A DNA stretch of 64,000 bases from Alisma plantago-aquatica. Taxonomy: Eukaryota > Streptophyta > Magnoliopsida > Alismatales > Alismataceae. Shown in pieces: positions 10,860-21,088 of this stretch. Both the position numbers and the translations under genes were made by a program. Within the stretch, counting starts at the first letter, position 1, and the number at the start of each line of letters is the position of its first letter. The notes below the pieces were generated by a model. The model searched no databases and was not told where the DNA came from. It saw nothing but the letters and a program-made list of their open reading frames with translations. Location of the stretch: NCBI GenBank assembly GCA_963693085.1, contig OY856409.1:241495058-241559057 (forward strand), given 5' to 3'.

Positions 10860-12431
10860 TTCTTTATCTTAAAGTTTCATATACTTATCCCTAAGAACCA
10901 AAATGAGACATTTTCTCTCCACCACTTCCCTCCTTATACAAACCTCATCCTATCTCTTTTCTGCTACAAATTTCCTATCTAAGGAAGAAGAAAGAGGGGA
11001 CCTTCTTGGAAAAAGAATCTAGGGTTGCAATTGACTTCATTTTAGGGTTGAAAATTTTTCTTTCTAGTGATATTGACCTAAAAGAGTAAGAATCCCCTTC
11101 TTTCCTCCATTTATTTCTTTGTTATCCTTCCTCCTTTCTTTATTCAGGTTGAAACCTTGTTGTTCCATGGTAGATATTGCTCTAAAGATCTAATACCCTA
11201 CCTTTCTTGCTCCTTATGCTTAGGGCTTGCTCATTTGATGAAGAAAGGTGCTATATGGACGAATTTATAGCTTATTCTTGGATTTTCTACCCTACCTACT
11301 CAAGTTTTCTTCTGTGAGGGGTTTCATCTTCTCATTCGAGGCAAGTTTTATAACTTGCTCCACGTTTATTGCTTACCATAAGCTTTCTAGCTCATGTTCT
11401 TGCTTGAAAATGATGATTCATGCACTAAAAAGCTATGCTTTACTTGGATTTCGATTTTTATAATGAACCTATTCTGATTTCATTTCTAGATGAACCTGTG
11501 ATCATATTTACGTTATTCCTAAGGCATAATATGACTTGGATCATGTTGGTTTGACAACCTATGGTTCTAAGAACCTATCAACCAATGGTCAATTTTAGGG
11601 TTTTAAGTTGATTTCTTTTATAAACCCATGACCCAATGATGGTACCATTGCAACAACTCTATGGTGTTGTCTTCATGACAAATGATGGTCGAGATCAAAT
11701 GTGTCAGATGATGGTGACAACTTATGGTCACCCCCTTAGGTCATTTTTTGGATCAATTAGAAGTTTAATGATAAACCATTAAGTACCCTACTGATGTTAT
11801 CAATCAATGATGACATTAGCTTAATATTTGATGTTGATTAATGAATATACTTTTCATCTAACAACCTATGGTGATTTAATGGTCACTAATGATGGTGGAT
11901 CAGGTCTCTACAACCTATGTTGAGTTAAGCATTGTAGTTGTAGCATCAATTAAGCCTTAGACCAATAGTTTCTTGGGTCACTTGATGCAATGGTCAGATC
12001 TATACTATAATTGATGGTTTTAACATATGAACTTGACGCAATGGTCAAGATCTAATGTTTATTCCTCCAATAAAGTGAAATTATGGCTAATGTAATATTT
12101 TGGCCCTAATAATGTGCTTTATATGGTTTCCTTTATATGATCAACTTAAGGATCTTACTTGTTGACAATGGATGGCTTATTTTAACAGAACAGTCGACTG
12201 TGGGTTTTACCCTACTCTCAATGGAACTTTTTGTGTTGTTAATCAAGGGATGTCTAGGGTTAGATGGTGACTCATTCTAGATAACAAATCAAGGACTTCA
12301 TAGGTGGTTTATCCAAGGTGTTTACTTATGTAAAGAACCAATAGGCTTACCTTTTAAACATCCAATGGTTCTGGGTGACATAGTGGTATGGAGATATGAG
12401 TTGAAAGATGATGGAGAAAATGGAGGGTTAC
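10860..12431 (+). mobile_element. Family A LTR copy A3, left part (plus, split by the 9.6-kb insertion)
   Basis: This stretch has CT-rich leader sequence and TTAGGGTTG blocks like those downstream of the promoter in A4, then a word array of ATGGTCA/ATGATGG repeats (about 11580-12060). It stops at GGGTTAC (12425-12431), and the same LTR resumes at 22033. The 5' (U3) part is missing: the sequence begins abruptly after the RT remnant of the opposite-strand element. No gene is visible here. Confidence 0.6.
12427..12431. repeat. Target-site duplication GTTAC, left copy
   Basis: GTTAC directly precedes TGTAACACCC at 12432, and the same five bases directly follow TGTTACA at 22027. A 5-bp duplication is standard for LTR retrotransposon integration and fixes both ends of the element. 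Confidence 0.93.
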
Positions 12432-13115
12432 TGTAACACCCCGATTTTCATATCACATGAGCGGAAGCATTTTTTTTCTGGGGTAACACAAACATGACTA
12501 TCATTGCAATGAAAGTAAATGAAACACTTTGCATTTAAGAAAAACTGATTCATACATAGCTTAGACAAAGGAAACAAGTCATCTAATATACTGTGATAAC
12601 AAGACCATGCATAAAAGAAGAGGTCTAAACTCTGGATCGTCTCGGTAGATGGAACCCCACTAGGCAAGCTTGAAAACCTGCTACACCTTTTTTTTATTCT
12701 TTAAATCTTCCGCTGCTCCAAATCATGCGGACATCGCGTCCCCAGCCATGCATTGGGAAAAATAGTCGTTAGAGTAAGTGGCATGAGTATTCTAAAAATG
12801 TACAGGACTAATAATCTGAAATTGACATTATAAATGACAAATTACTATCAAGCTCTGAGTACAATATGAAACATAAAATCTCTTATTTCTTAATATAAAA
12901 TTTATATCTTTATATCTTATCTTTCTCTAGGGACATGTACCCTGGTACATGGATCTCATGACCTACGCCAAAGTGCCTAGGTCTTGCTTATCTTATCTAA
13001 TACCCTCTCATCATTACTCATGGATGAGAATATGGGCATCTCTAATCTATGATATCTTTTACTTATGATTTTTATCTGACTGTGGCCACCATTATACAAT
13101 AAGTCCTCCTCTGTT

Positions 13116-13302
13116 GACATTGAAGTGTCCTCTGTTGCACCGAAGTGTCCTCTATGGTGCAACGCATCCTCTGTTGGCACAACGTGCCCTCTGTTGACAC
13201 CGAAGTGTCCTCTATGGTGCAACGCACCCTCTGTTGGCACAACGTGCCCTCTGTTGGCATAAATGCCCTCTATGACACCCGCAGTGTCTGGCACAGCGCG
13301 CC
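13116..13302. repeat. 20-bp-period array of ten micro-hairpins (3' LTR copy)
   Basis: Short palindromes start near 13116, 13137, 13156, 13176, 13196, 13216, 13236, 13256, 13274 and 13290, almost exactly every 20 bp. They are separated by CTCTGTT or CTCTAT spacers. Each has two 5-base arms around a 2-5 base loop: GACAC-cgaa-GTGTC, GGTGC-aac-GCACC, GGCAC-aac-GTGCC, GGCAT-aa-ATGCC, GACAC-ccgca-GTGTC. The arms differ between units yet stay complementary within a unit. Unit 2 has lost one base (TTGCAC), and unit 10 reads GGCAC-agc-GCGCC with one mismatch. The array is CpG-rich against an AT-rich background. Its function is unknown. Confidence 0.9.
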
Positions 13303-15529
13303 CTCTGAATCGTCCCGGGACTCTCTGGTGAGGACTTATTATATAATGCATTATGTGAATGTTTCAAATTAATTATCTTAAGTCTATCTTTATCTGAAAC
13401 TGAGTACTAAACATGTACTGAATTCTGAATCTAAAATCTGAATCTGAATTTATATATGAATGTAAACATGTATCTCAATTACCACATAATTGAGATCGGG
13501 TCTATAACCCATATCATGTATCTTTATTCAAAATCTGGCTACTCACACAGTGAGTAGTCTAAGTCTGAATCTAAATCTCTTATCCTTAAGTTCTAAACTA
13601 AATTCATTGTTGGATTTGAACATGTATCTCATTATCTGGGTAAAATTTATTCTAAAACTCTTATTTGGTAAGATTACTTCATTATACCAATTATATCATA
13701 AATGAGTCTAATGTCTTATGAGAAAGGATCTGACATGAATATGGAAATAATAAGTATACAAAGTATCTTAAGCCAAGCTTATGAAAGTATCATAAGTATC
13801 ACATATTTAAAAATATCAATTCTGACAAGATGGTTCAATCCTTCTTATAACATATGATGTTACCCTGAAACTTTGCATATCAACATACATATTAAACCTT
13901 AAATACCAAAATAGAAATCTTATAAAGTATTGTATTACAACCTAATCATAAATTAATGTGTCATTATCTTATAATGCCATCATGAACTCATTTTTACAAT
14001 ACATTGTGATCCCAACAGTACCTTTATTTCTAAAAGTAGACCATGTCTTAATATTTTGAAATTCATTTTCTTATATTGTAATTAAATTCTGGATATTATT
14101 CATTCTAAGGAATCTAGTTGTTATATCTATACATATGTATGAAATCTTAATAGAATGTTTCTACTTAAAATCTTACTACATAACTATGACTATAAATATG
14201 AGAAATTCTAATAAGATATGTGTACTTACATTCTTCATATAAAGCTATTTGAAATTATCAACTAAGTATGGGTACATTACTAGCATATCTTATCTTGAAA
14301 ACGTATTCATTACTTCCAAACATTTCTAAGAAGTCTTATAGGAATATGATTCTTCAACTTTCTCATGGACTTGGTCCACGAGTCACAACAATTTTGAGTA
14401 ACATATCACTATTTTAGACTTTGGGTATCTACACTTGCATAAATATAGAAATATGAGAATAATATTGTTTGTAAATCTTAACATTGAAGTCTTAGAACAT
14501 TAACTCACATAGATCATGAAACTCTTATCAGGAGACATGTAAACATATTGAACATAAACTATGAGTACTCATGTGCATGGACCACTTACCTCTTGTGTTG
14601 ATGATGTCATTAACTTAGTCTTTCATTTCTTGTCCCAAATCTTAATCACCTGAATATAATCAAAGTTCTATAAGTCCAAGTACATGTTCCCTCTTTCTAT
14701 TTCTAAATCTCAAAACCTCATCCTCCTAATTATATATACCAACTTAGGGTTCTTATTTAGACTAAACATAACTTTAATCTGAAATCACCATAAAATGTTG
14801 GTGTTGAAATAAAATAAACTCTTATTATGTAGTTATTATAATATTTATACTCAACATAAATTGTCTTATGCACTAATATGAACATATACTTCATATAATG
14901 AGAATAATTACCAAACATAGTCACATATTAGAAAACTTACTGACTTGGTTAGGAAATCAAAATATAATACCATCATGCTAATAATATTAGACCTAATTAG
15001 CCATACATATACCACTTATTGTCAAGATAATCATCTATTACCCTCACATAATGGTCACTTAGGTCCAAATCTTAATACAAATATGATAACACAAGAAAAT
15101 CCATCAAATCTCTAGAAGAGTAATCACACAATGTAGTAAGATCATGTATAAAATATTAGGTCATTTAAAAAAAATCATATCATGGGTGAAATACCCAAAA
15201 TACCCTTATTAGGGTTTATATCAAAAACCTCAATGAAACTTTATATATGAAAGATCAGGATCTGAACTAATGTTAAACATATCAAAATACACATTCAGTA
15301 AAATTTGTATGAATTTCTAAAGGCGTTTACTATTTTTAATTGGCAAAACATAAAAATAATATAGTTTTGTCTACCCAGAATATAATAAATAGAAGACATC
15401 AATATCATACTCTGGAACTATTTTTATAAGATAGTACACTTGAATAGCTTTCCATAGGTATCTTGTTTGTCCCAAACCGAGATCTGTAGCCCAAGATATG
15501 AATTTTAGAAACTCACCTAACATTAGCCA

Positions 15530-15900
15530 ATCTCAGCCGTCAAGATCTAATCCGGCGAACCTCATCTCAGGCGCATCTCAGACCTAGGGCCGGCGCTCCT
15601 CCGTCTTCTTCTACCTCGTGATCCCCTGTTCCGAGTTCAGGAACAGAGCATGGTGGCGCCAGCCATGGGTGCCCGATCCGGACCACCACCGTGCAAGATC
15701 TAGTTGCCAACGACTCCGGATGACTATCCCTAATCTCGGCGACACCATCTTTGCGTGTAGGGTGGTCAAAGTCGAAGCTTCTTGGCTCCACGAAACTCAC
15801 AGCCCCCCCTCTGGCCGCCGTTTATAACTCTCCCTTGGTTCACTCTTATCTCTCAGTTTCGAGCCCGAACCCTAGAAATGACGGCGTGTCCTCCTGTTCT
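15530..15900 (-). other. GC-rich island downstream of the LTR promoter, with small ORF (3' LTR)
   Basis: A block rich in CCGGC and CACCACC-type words stands out from the AT-rich LTR. In sense it starts shortly after the TATA box. Minus-strand frame 15800-15567 encodes 77 residues beginning MSFVEPRSFDFDHP. The sister LTR encodes a longer 91-residue version; a one-base difference in a C-run (AGCCCCCCCTCTGG here against AGCCCCCCTCCGG) removes the first residues. I recognise no domain. It could be a captured host fragment or untranslated leader. Confidence 0.35.
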
Positions 15901-15915
15901 TCTCAAAACTAGGGA

Positions 15916-15922
15916 TTTTATA
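15916..15922 (-). promoter_or_regulatory. TATA box candidate, 3' LTR
   Basis: Sense sequence GCCTATAAAATCCC is a good plant TATA box. The same box in the sister LTR (21082-21088) reads GCCTATAAAAGCCC. Placement about 930 bp from the sense start of the LTR would make U3 about 0.95 kb and R-U5 about 3.4 kb. Confidence 0.6.
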
Positions 15923-16851
15923 GGCTTTTGCTATCCGAATCTTGGGCAAGGCATCCTCTTCTTCGCACTCTGTTCTTTCCTGGTTCGGGCGCACAGACAA
16001 GGATGGGGGAGCCCGACGCTTCCCCTAATTTTTTTTTTCTTTTCTTTCTTTTTGCATAAAAGCCCATATCAAAGAAATATTTATATAGGCTACGCTATAG
16101 CTTGGTTTGACTTCAAATTTTGGGGTAAATACTATATTATCATCAACTTCACATGAGCAAGATTTTAAGTAAAAACTAGATATACCACCACTCCAAACAT
16201 GTCTTTTAAATAAAAACATCATAATTACTAATTTAATTACCTAGGACATTATATACATCACAATCATCTATAATCTTTCCCACCATCTTATATTCTAATC
16301 AACCATCTACTAAAATTATTATCAACACTTATTATGAGGGCTACATACTATATTCCCAATTTTGTACTTCAAGGACCCATTTGTGAATCTTAATTGGCTC
16401 AATCATGATTGAAAAAGGTTCTAGGGCCCCCAAACCATTCTCTGGTCTTTCAAAAGGTCCAATATCTATTCTCGATTATGGAACTAAAACATGAATCGAT
16501 ATTCACTCAACGGAAGCTTTTATATGATACATTAGGCCAACATTACTTCCTTAATAATGAGACCTAAGTTGGCCTAGAGTTCGAACCAATAACTCAAGTC
16601 TTCATATTATATATAATCATCACATTATTGTTCACAAGAATAATTTATTTATATTCATATACAACCGACTTCAATCATACACATTTAAGTCATTATGTAT
16701 GTATTGGTTGATCAGATGACTTTTATTACACATTTTGGTGAACTTAATTACATACCTAGTCATGGTTACGTTCATTACATCTCTTGGCATGCCTTTACTA
16801 GAAAAACACAAATTAAAGGCTTACTTTATCTGTGAAATTGAGAATGTTACA

Positions 16852-16892
16852 ATTCTACCCACCTTAAACTAAATTTTGTCCTCGAAATTTCT
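16852..16892 (-). other. Gypsy-like pol 3' tail and polypurine tract
   Basis: Sense AAGGTGGGTAGAAT directly precedes the sense start of the LTR (TGTAACATTC), the position of a polypurine tract. Just upstream, the TTCGAGGACAAAAT block is the hallmark end of plant gypsy polyproteins. Comparable blocks occur at 8125-8160, 27512-27550 and 57411-57450 in this window. Confidence 0.75.
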
Positions 16893-17576
16893 CTAGGCTG
16901 CTACCCACCTTAGGGTTATGCTTACCTCTTCATTTATTGCAAGGCACACTTATGTTCAAACTTTTTCATGAAAAGAGATATGTAATGTATTTTCATATAT
17001 ATAAAAAAAATTACGTGAGTATTATCTATTACCTTGGTCTACTTCTCATCTCATACTTAGGGTATATGAAACTAAACTTAGCTCTATACTTAGGACATCT
17101 ACCTCAACATTGTCATAACTCTCTAACATTAGGTGTACATGATTTTGAAATCTTATGTTCTATAGGTAACTCCTACATTCCTTGATATGTGGTGATCAGG
17201 CACATACCCAAAGATGTAGGATCCTGACATACTATCCCTCACTAACCCACTAACACATGTGTCCCATACCACATGGGCTAGTAAGGAAGGAGAGATGCAT
17301 AAAAGTCTAGTTCTTATGAAATTCCTTTTCAATTCTCAATTGCCTGGCCATAACCATTGAGAATGGAGAAGAAACATCATTATCTAGGTTTAGGTTGCTA
17401 ATTTAGATCTAAACAAGGATGACTTCTACCTCGAAGATACCTATCCATTCTAGGGTTAAGACCCACAATCACTCTAGGTTATGGTATTCTTCTTATAGTA
17501 TCTATTCCTAAACCCTAATCTTACCTCTTCACTCTAGGGTGACTATGAGAATCATGTTTGCCTAGTGGCCATTTAC

Positions 17577-17594
17577 CAAATTGCTCTAATACCA
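17577..17594 (-). promoter_or_regulatory. Primer-binding site, tRNA-iMet type
   Basis: The plus strand reads GCTCTAATACCA, which matches the 3' end of plant initiator tRNA-Met (GCTCTGATACCA) at 11 of 12 bases. In sense, TGGTATTAGAGC begins three bases after the 5' LTR. This sets the element's orientation. Confidence 0.88.
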
Positions 17595-18281
17595 TATTGT
17601 AACACCCTGATTTTCATATCACATGAGCGGAAGCATTTTTTTTTCTGGGGTATCACAAACATGACTATCATTGCAATGAAAGTAAATGAAACACTTTGCA
17701 TTTAATAAAAACTGATTCATACATAAATTAGACAAAGGAAACAAGTCATCTAATATACTGTGATAACAAGACCATGCATAAAAGAAGAGGTCTAAACTCT
17801 GGATCGTCTCGGTAGATGGCACCCCACTAGGCAAACTTGAAAACCTGCTACACCTTTTCTTATTCTTTAAATCTTCCACTGCTCCAAATCCTGCGGACAT
17901 CGCGTCCCCAGCCATGCATTGGGAAAAACAGTCGTTAGAGTAAGTGGCATGAGTATTCTAAAAATGTACAGGACTAATAATCTAAAATTGACATTATAAA
18001 CGACAAATTACTATCAAGCTCTGAGTACAATCTGAAACATAAAATCTCTTATTTCTTAATCTGAAATTTATATCTTTCTATCTTATCTTTCTCTAGAGAC
18101 ATGTACCCTGGTACATGGATCTCATGACCTACGCCAAAGTGCCTAGGTCTTGCTTATCTTATCTAATACCCTCTCATCATTACTCATGGATGAGAATATG
18201 GGCATCTCTAATCTATGATATCTTTTACTTATGATTTTTATCTGACTGTGGCCACCATTATACAATAAGTCCTCCTCTATT

Positions 18282-18469
18282 GACACTGAAGTGTCCTCTG
18301 TTGACACCGAAGTGTCCTCTATGGTGCAACACATCCTCTGTTGGTACAAAATGCCCTCTGTTGACACCGAAGTGTCATCTATGGTGCAACGCACCCTCTG
18401 TTGGCACAACATGCCCTCTGTTGGCATAAATGCCCTCTGTGACACCCGCAGTGTCTGGCGCAGCGCGCC
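18282..18469. repeat. 20-bp-period micro-hairpin array (5' LTR copy)
   Basis: Ten units are arranged as in the sister array. Unit 1 is perfect here (GACAC-tgaa-GTGTC) and unit 2 is intact (GACAC-cgaa-GTGTC). Unit 4 has decayed to GGTAC-aaa-ATGCC and unit 7 to GGCAC-aac-ATGCC. Unit 10 is perfect (GGCGC-agc-GCGCC). Several differences from the sister array are CG against CA or TG, as expected from deamination of methylated CpG. Units 5, 6, 8 and 9 keep perfect stems in both LTRs. Confidence 0.9.
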
Positions 18470-20733
18470 CTCTGAATCGTCCCGGGACTCTCTGGTGAGG
18501 ACTTATTATATAATGCATTATGTGAATGTTTCAAATTAATTATCTTAAGTCTATCTTTATCTGAAACTGAGTACTAAACATGTACTAAATTCTGAATCTA
18601 AAATCTGAATCTGAATCTATATCTGAATGTAAACATGTATCTCAATTACCACATAATTGAGATCGGGTCTATAACCCATATCATGTATCTTTATTCAAAA
18701 TCTGGCTACTCACACGGTGAGTAGTCTAAGTCTGAATCTAAATCTCTTATCCTTAAGTTCTAAACTAAATTCGTTGTTGGATTTGAACATGTATCTCATT
18801 ATCTGGGTAAACTTTATTCTAAAACTCTTATTTGGTAAGATTACTTCATTATACCAATTATATCATAAATGAGTCTAATGTCTTATGAGAAAGGATCTAA
18901 CATGAATATGGAAATAATAAGTATACAAAGTATCTTAAGCCAAGCTTATGAAAGTATCATAAGTATCACATATTTAAAAATATCAATTCTGACAAGATGG
19001 TTCAATCCTTCTTATAACATATGATGTTACCCTGAAACTTTGCATATCAACATACATATTAAACCTTAAATACCAAAATAGAAATCTTATAAAGTATTGT
19101 ATTACAACCTAATCATAAATTAATGTGTCATTATCTTATAATGTCATCATGAACTCATTTTTACAATACATTGTGATCCCAACAGTACCTTTATTTCTAA
19201 AAGTAGACCATGTCTTAATATTTTGAAATTCATTTTCTTATATTGTAATTAAATTCTGGATATTATTCATTCTAAGGAATCTAGTTGTTATATCTATACA
19301 TATGTATGAAATCTTAATAGAATGTTTCTACTTAAAATCTTACTACATAACTATGACTATAAATATGAGAAATTCTAATAAGATATGTGTACTTACATTC
19401 TTCATATAAAGCTATTTGAAATTATCAACTAAGTATGGGTACATTACTGGCATATCTTATCTTGAAATCGTATTCATTACTTCCAAACATTTCTAAGAAG
19501 TCTTATAGGAATATGATTCTTCAACTTTCTCATGGACTTGGTCCATGAGTCACAAAAATTTTGAGCAACATATCACTATTTTAGACTTTGGGTATCTACA
19601 CTTGCATAAATATAGAAATATGAGAATAATATTGTTTGTAAATCTTAACATTGAAGTCTTAGAACATTAACTCACATAGATCATGAAACTCTTATCAGGA
19701 GACATGTAAACATATTGAACATAAACTATGAGTACTCATGTGCATGGACCACTTACCTCTTGTGTTGATGATGTCATTAACTTAGTCTTTCATTTCTTGT
19801 CCCAAATCTTAATCACCTGAATATAATCAAAGTTCTATAAGTCCAAGTACATGTTCCCTCTTTCTATTTCTAAATCTCAAAACCCCATCCTCCTAATTAT
19901 ATATACCAACTTAGGGTTCTTATTTAGACTAAACATAACTTTAATCTGAAATCACCATAAAATGTTGGTGTTGAAATAAAATAAACTCTTATTATGTAGT
20001 TACTATAATATTTATACTCAACATAAATTGTCTTATGCACTAATATGAACATATACTTCATATAATGAGAATAATTACCAAACATAGTCACATATTAGAA
20101 AACTTACTGACTTGGTTAGGAAATCAAAATATAATACCATCATGCTAATAATATTAGACCTGATTAGCCATACATATACCACTTATTGTCAAGATAATCA
20201 TCTATTACCCTCACATAATGGTCACTCAGGTCCAAATCTTAATACAAATATGATAACACAAGAAAATCCATCAAATCTCTAGAAGAGTAATCACACAATG
20301 TAGTAAGATCATGTATAAAATATTAGGTCATTTAAAAAAAATCATATCATGGGTGAAATACCCAAAATACCCTTATTAGGATTTATATCAAAAACCTCAA
20401 TGAAACTTTATATATGAAAGATCAGGATCTGATTTAATGTTAAACATATCAAAATACACATTCAGTAAAATTTGTATGAATTTCTAAAGGCGTTTACTAT
20501 TTTTAATTGGCAAAACATCAAAATCATATAGTTTTGTCTACCCAGAATATAATAAAAAGAAGACATCAATATCATACTCTAGAACTATTTTTATACGATA
20601 GTACACTTGAATAGCTTTCCATAGGTATCTTTTTTATCCCAAACCGAGATCTGTAGCTCAAGATATGAATTTTAGAAACTCACCTAACATTAGCCAATCT
20701 CAGCCGTCAAGATCTAATCCGGCGACCCTCATG

Positions 20734-21009
20734 TCAGGCGCATCTCAGACCTAAGGCCGGCGCTCCTCCATCTTTTTCTACCTCGTGATCCCCTATTCCG
20801 AGTTCAAGAACAGAGCATGGTGGCGCCAGCCATGGGTGCCCGATCCGGACCACCACCGTGCAAGATCTAGTTGCCAACGACTCCGGATGACTCTCCCTAA
20901 TCTCGGCGACACCATCTTTGCGTGTAGGGTGGTCAAAGTCGAAGCTTCTTGGCTCCACGAAACTCACAGCCCCCCTCCGGCCGCCGCTTATAACTCTCCC
21001 TTGGTTCAC
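20734..21009 (-). other. Small ORF of 91 codons in the 5' LTR GC-rich island
   Basis: The frame starts MNQGRVISGGRRGAVSFVEP about 75 bp downstream (sense) of the TATAAAA box and ends GGAPALGLRCA. It would be among the first ORFs of the element's RNA. No known domain, signal peptide or membrane segment is seen. The sister LTR carries the same frame with a 5' frameshift. It may be a leader ORF, a captured fragment, or chance in GC-rich DNA. Confidence 0.3.
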
Positions 21010-21081
21010 TCTTGTCTCTCAGTTTCGAGCCCGAACCCTAGAAATGACGGCGTGTCCTCCTGTTCTTCTCAAAACTAGGGC

Positions 21082-21088
21082 TTTTATA
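21082..21088 (-). promoter_or_regulatory. TATA box candidate, 5' LTR
   Basis: Sense GCCTATAAAAGCCC. Being in the 5' LTR, this is the copy expected to drive the element's RNA. A long T-run on the plus strand (about 21196-21210, A-rich in sense) lies upstream of it. Confidence 0.6.

Larger units (their letters stand above)
12432..16851 (-). repeat. 3' LTR of the 9.6-kb element (4,420 bp)
   Basis: This is the left repeat on the plus strand and the 3' LTR in sense orientation. In sense order it has an AT-rich U3 of about 930 bp, a TATAAAA box (15916-15922), a GC-rich island downstream of it (about 15530-15900), a long AT-rich body, and the 20-bp hairpin array (13116-13302) about 700 bp before the end. 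The termini TGTAACA and TGTTACA form a 7-bp inverted pair. Confidence 0.93.
16852..17597 (-). other. Internal region of the 9.6-kb element, 746 bp, non-coding
   Basis: In sense orientation the region opens with the primer-binding site and closes with GAAATTTCGAGGACAAAAT followed by a purine-rich AAGGTGGGTAGAAT next to the LTR. That closing sequence resembles the 3' tail of plant gypsy pol genes just before the polypurine tract, so the element probably derives from a Ty3/gypsy parent by loss of nearly the whole coding region. The longest plus-strand frame (82 codons at 16937-17185) has no recognisable motif, and I do not count it as a gene. Confidence 0.8.

Noticed and set aside
13116..13302. 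CRISPR-like interpretation of regularly spaced palindromes
   Set aside because: The genome is a plant, the spacers are not unique, and the palindromes themselves vary. No cas genes are present.
12977..13372. Overlapping frames on both strands across the hairpin array with repeating cysteine- and threonine-rich peptides
   Set aside because: They are translations of the 20-bp repeat (three 20-bp units give 20 codons). Open frames on both strands indicate a composition effect, not a gene.
16570..16600. GAGTTCGAACCAAT as a tRNA B-box
   Set aside because: No A-box or cloverleaf can be built, and the sequence is part of the LTR present in both copies (also near 21750).
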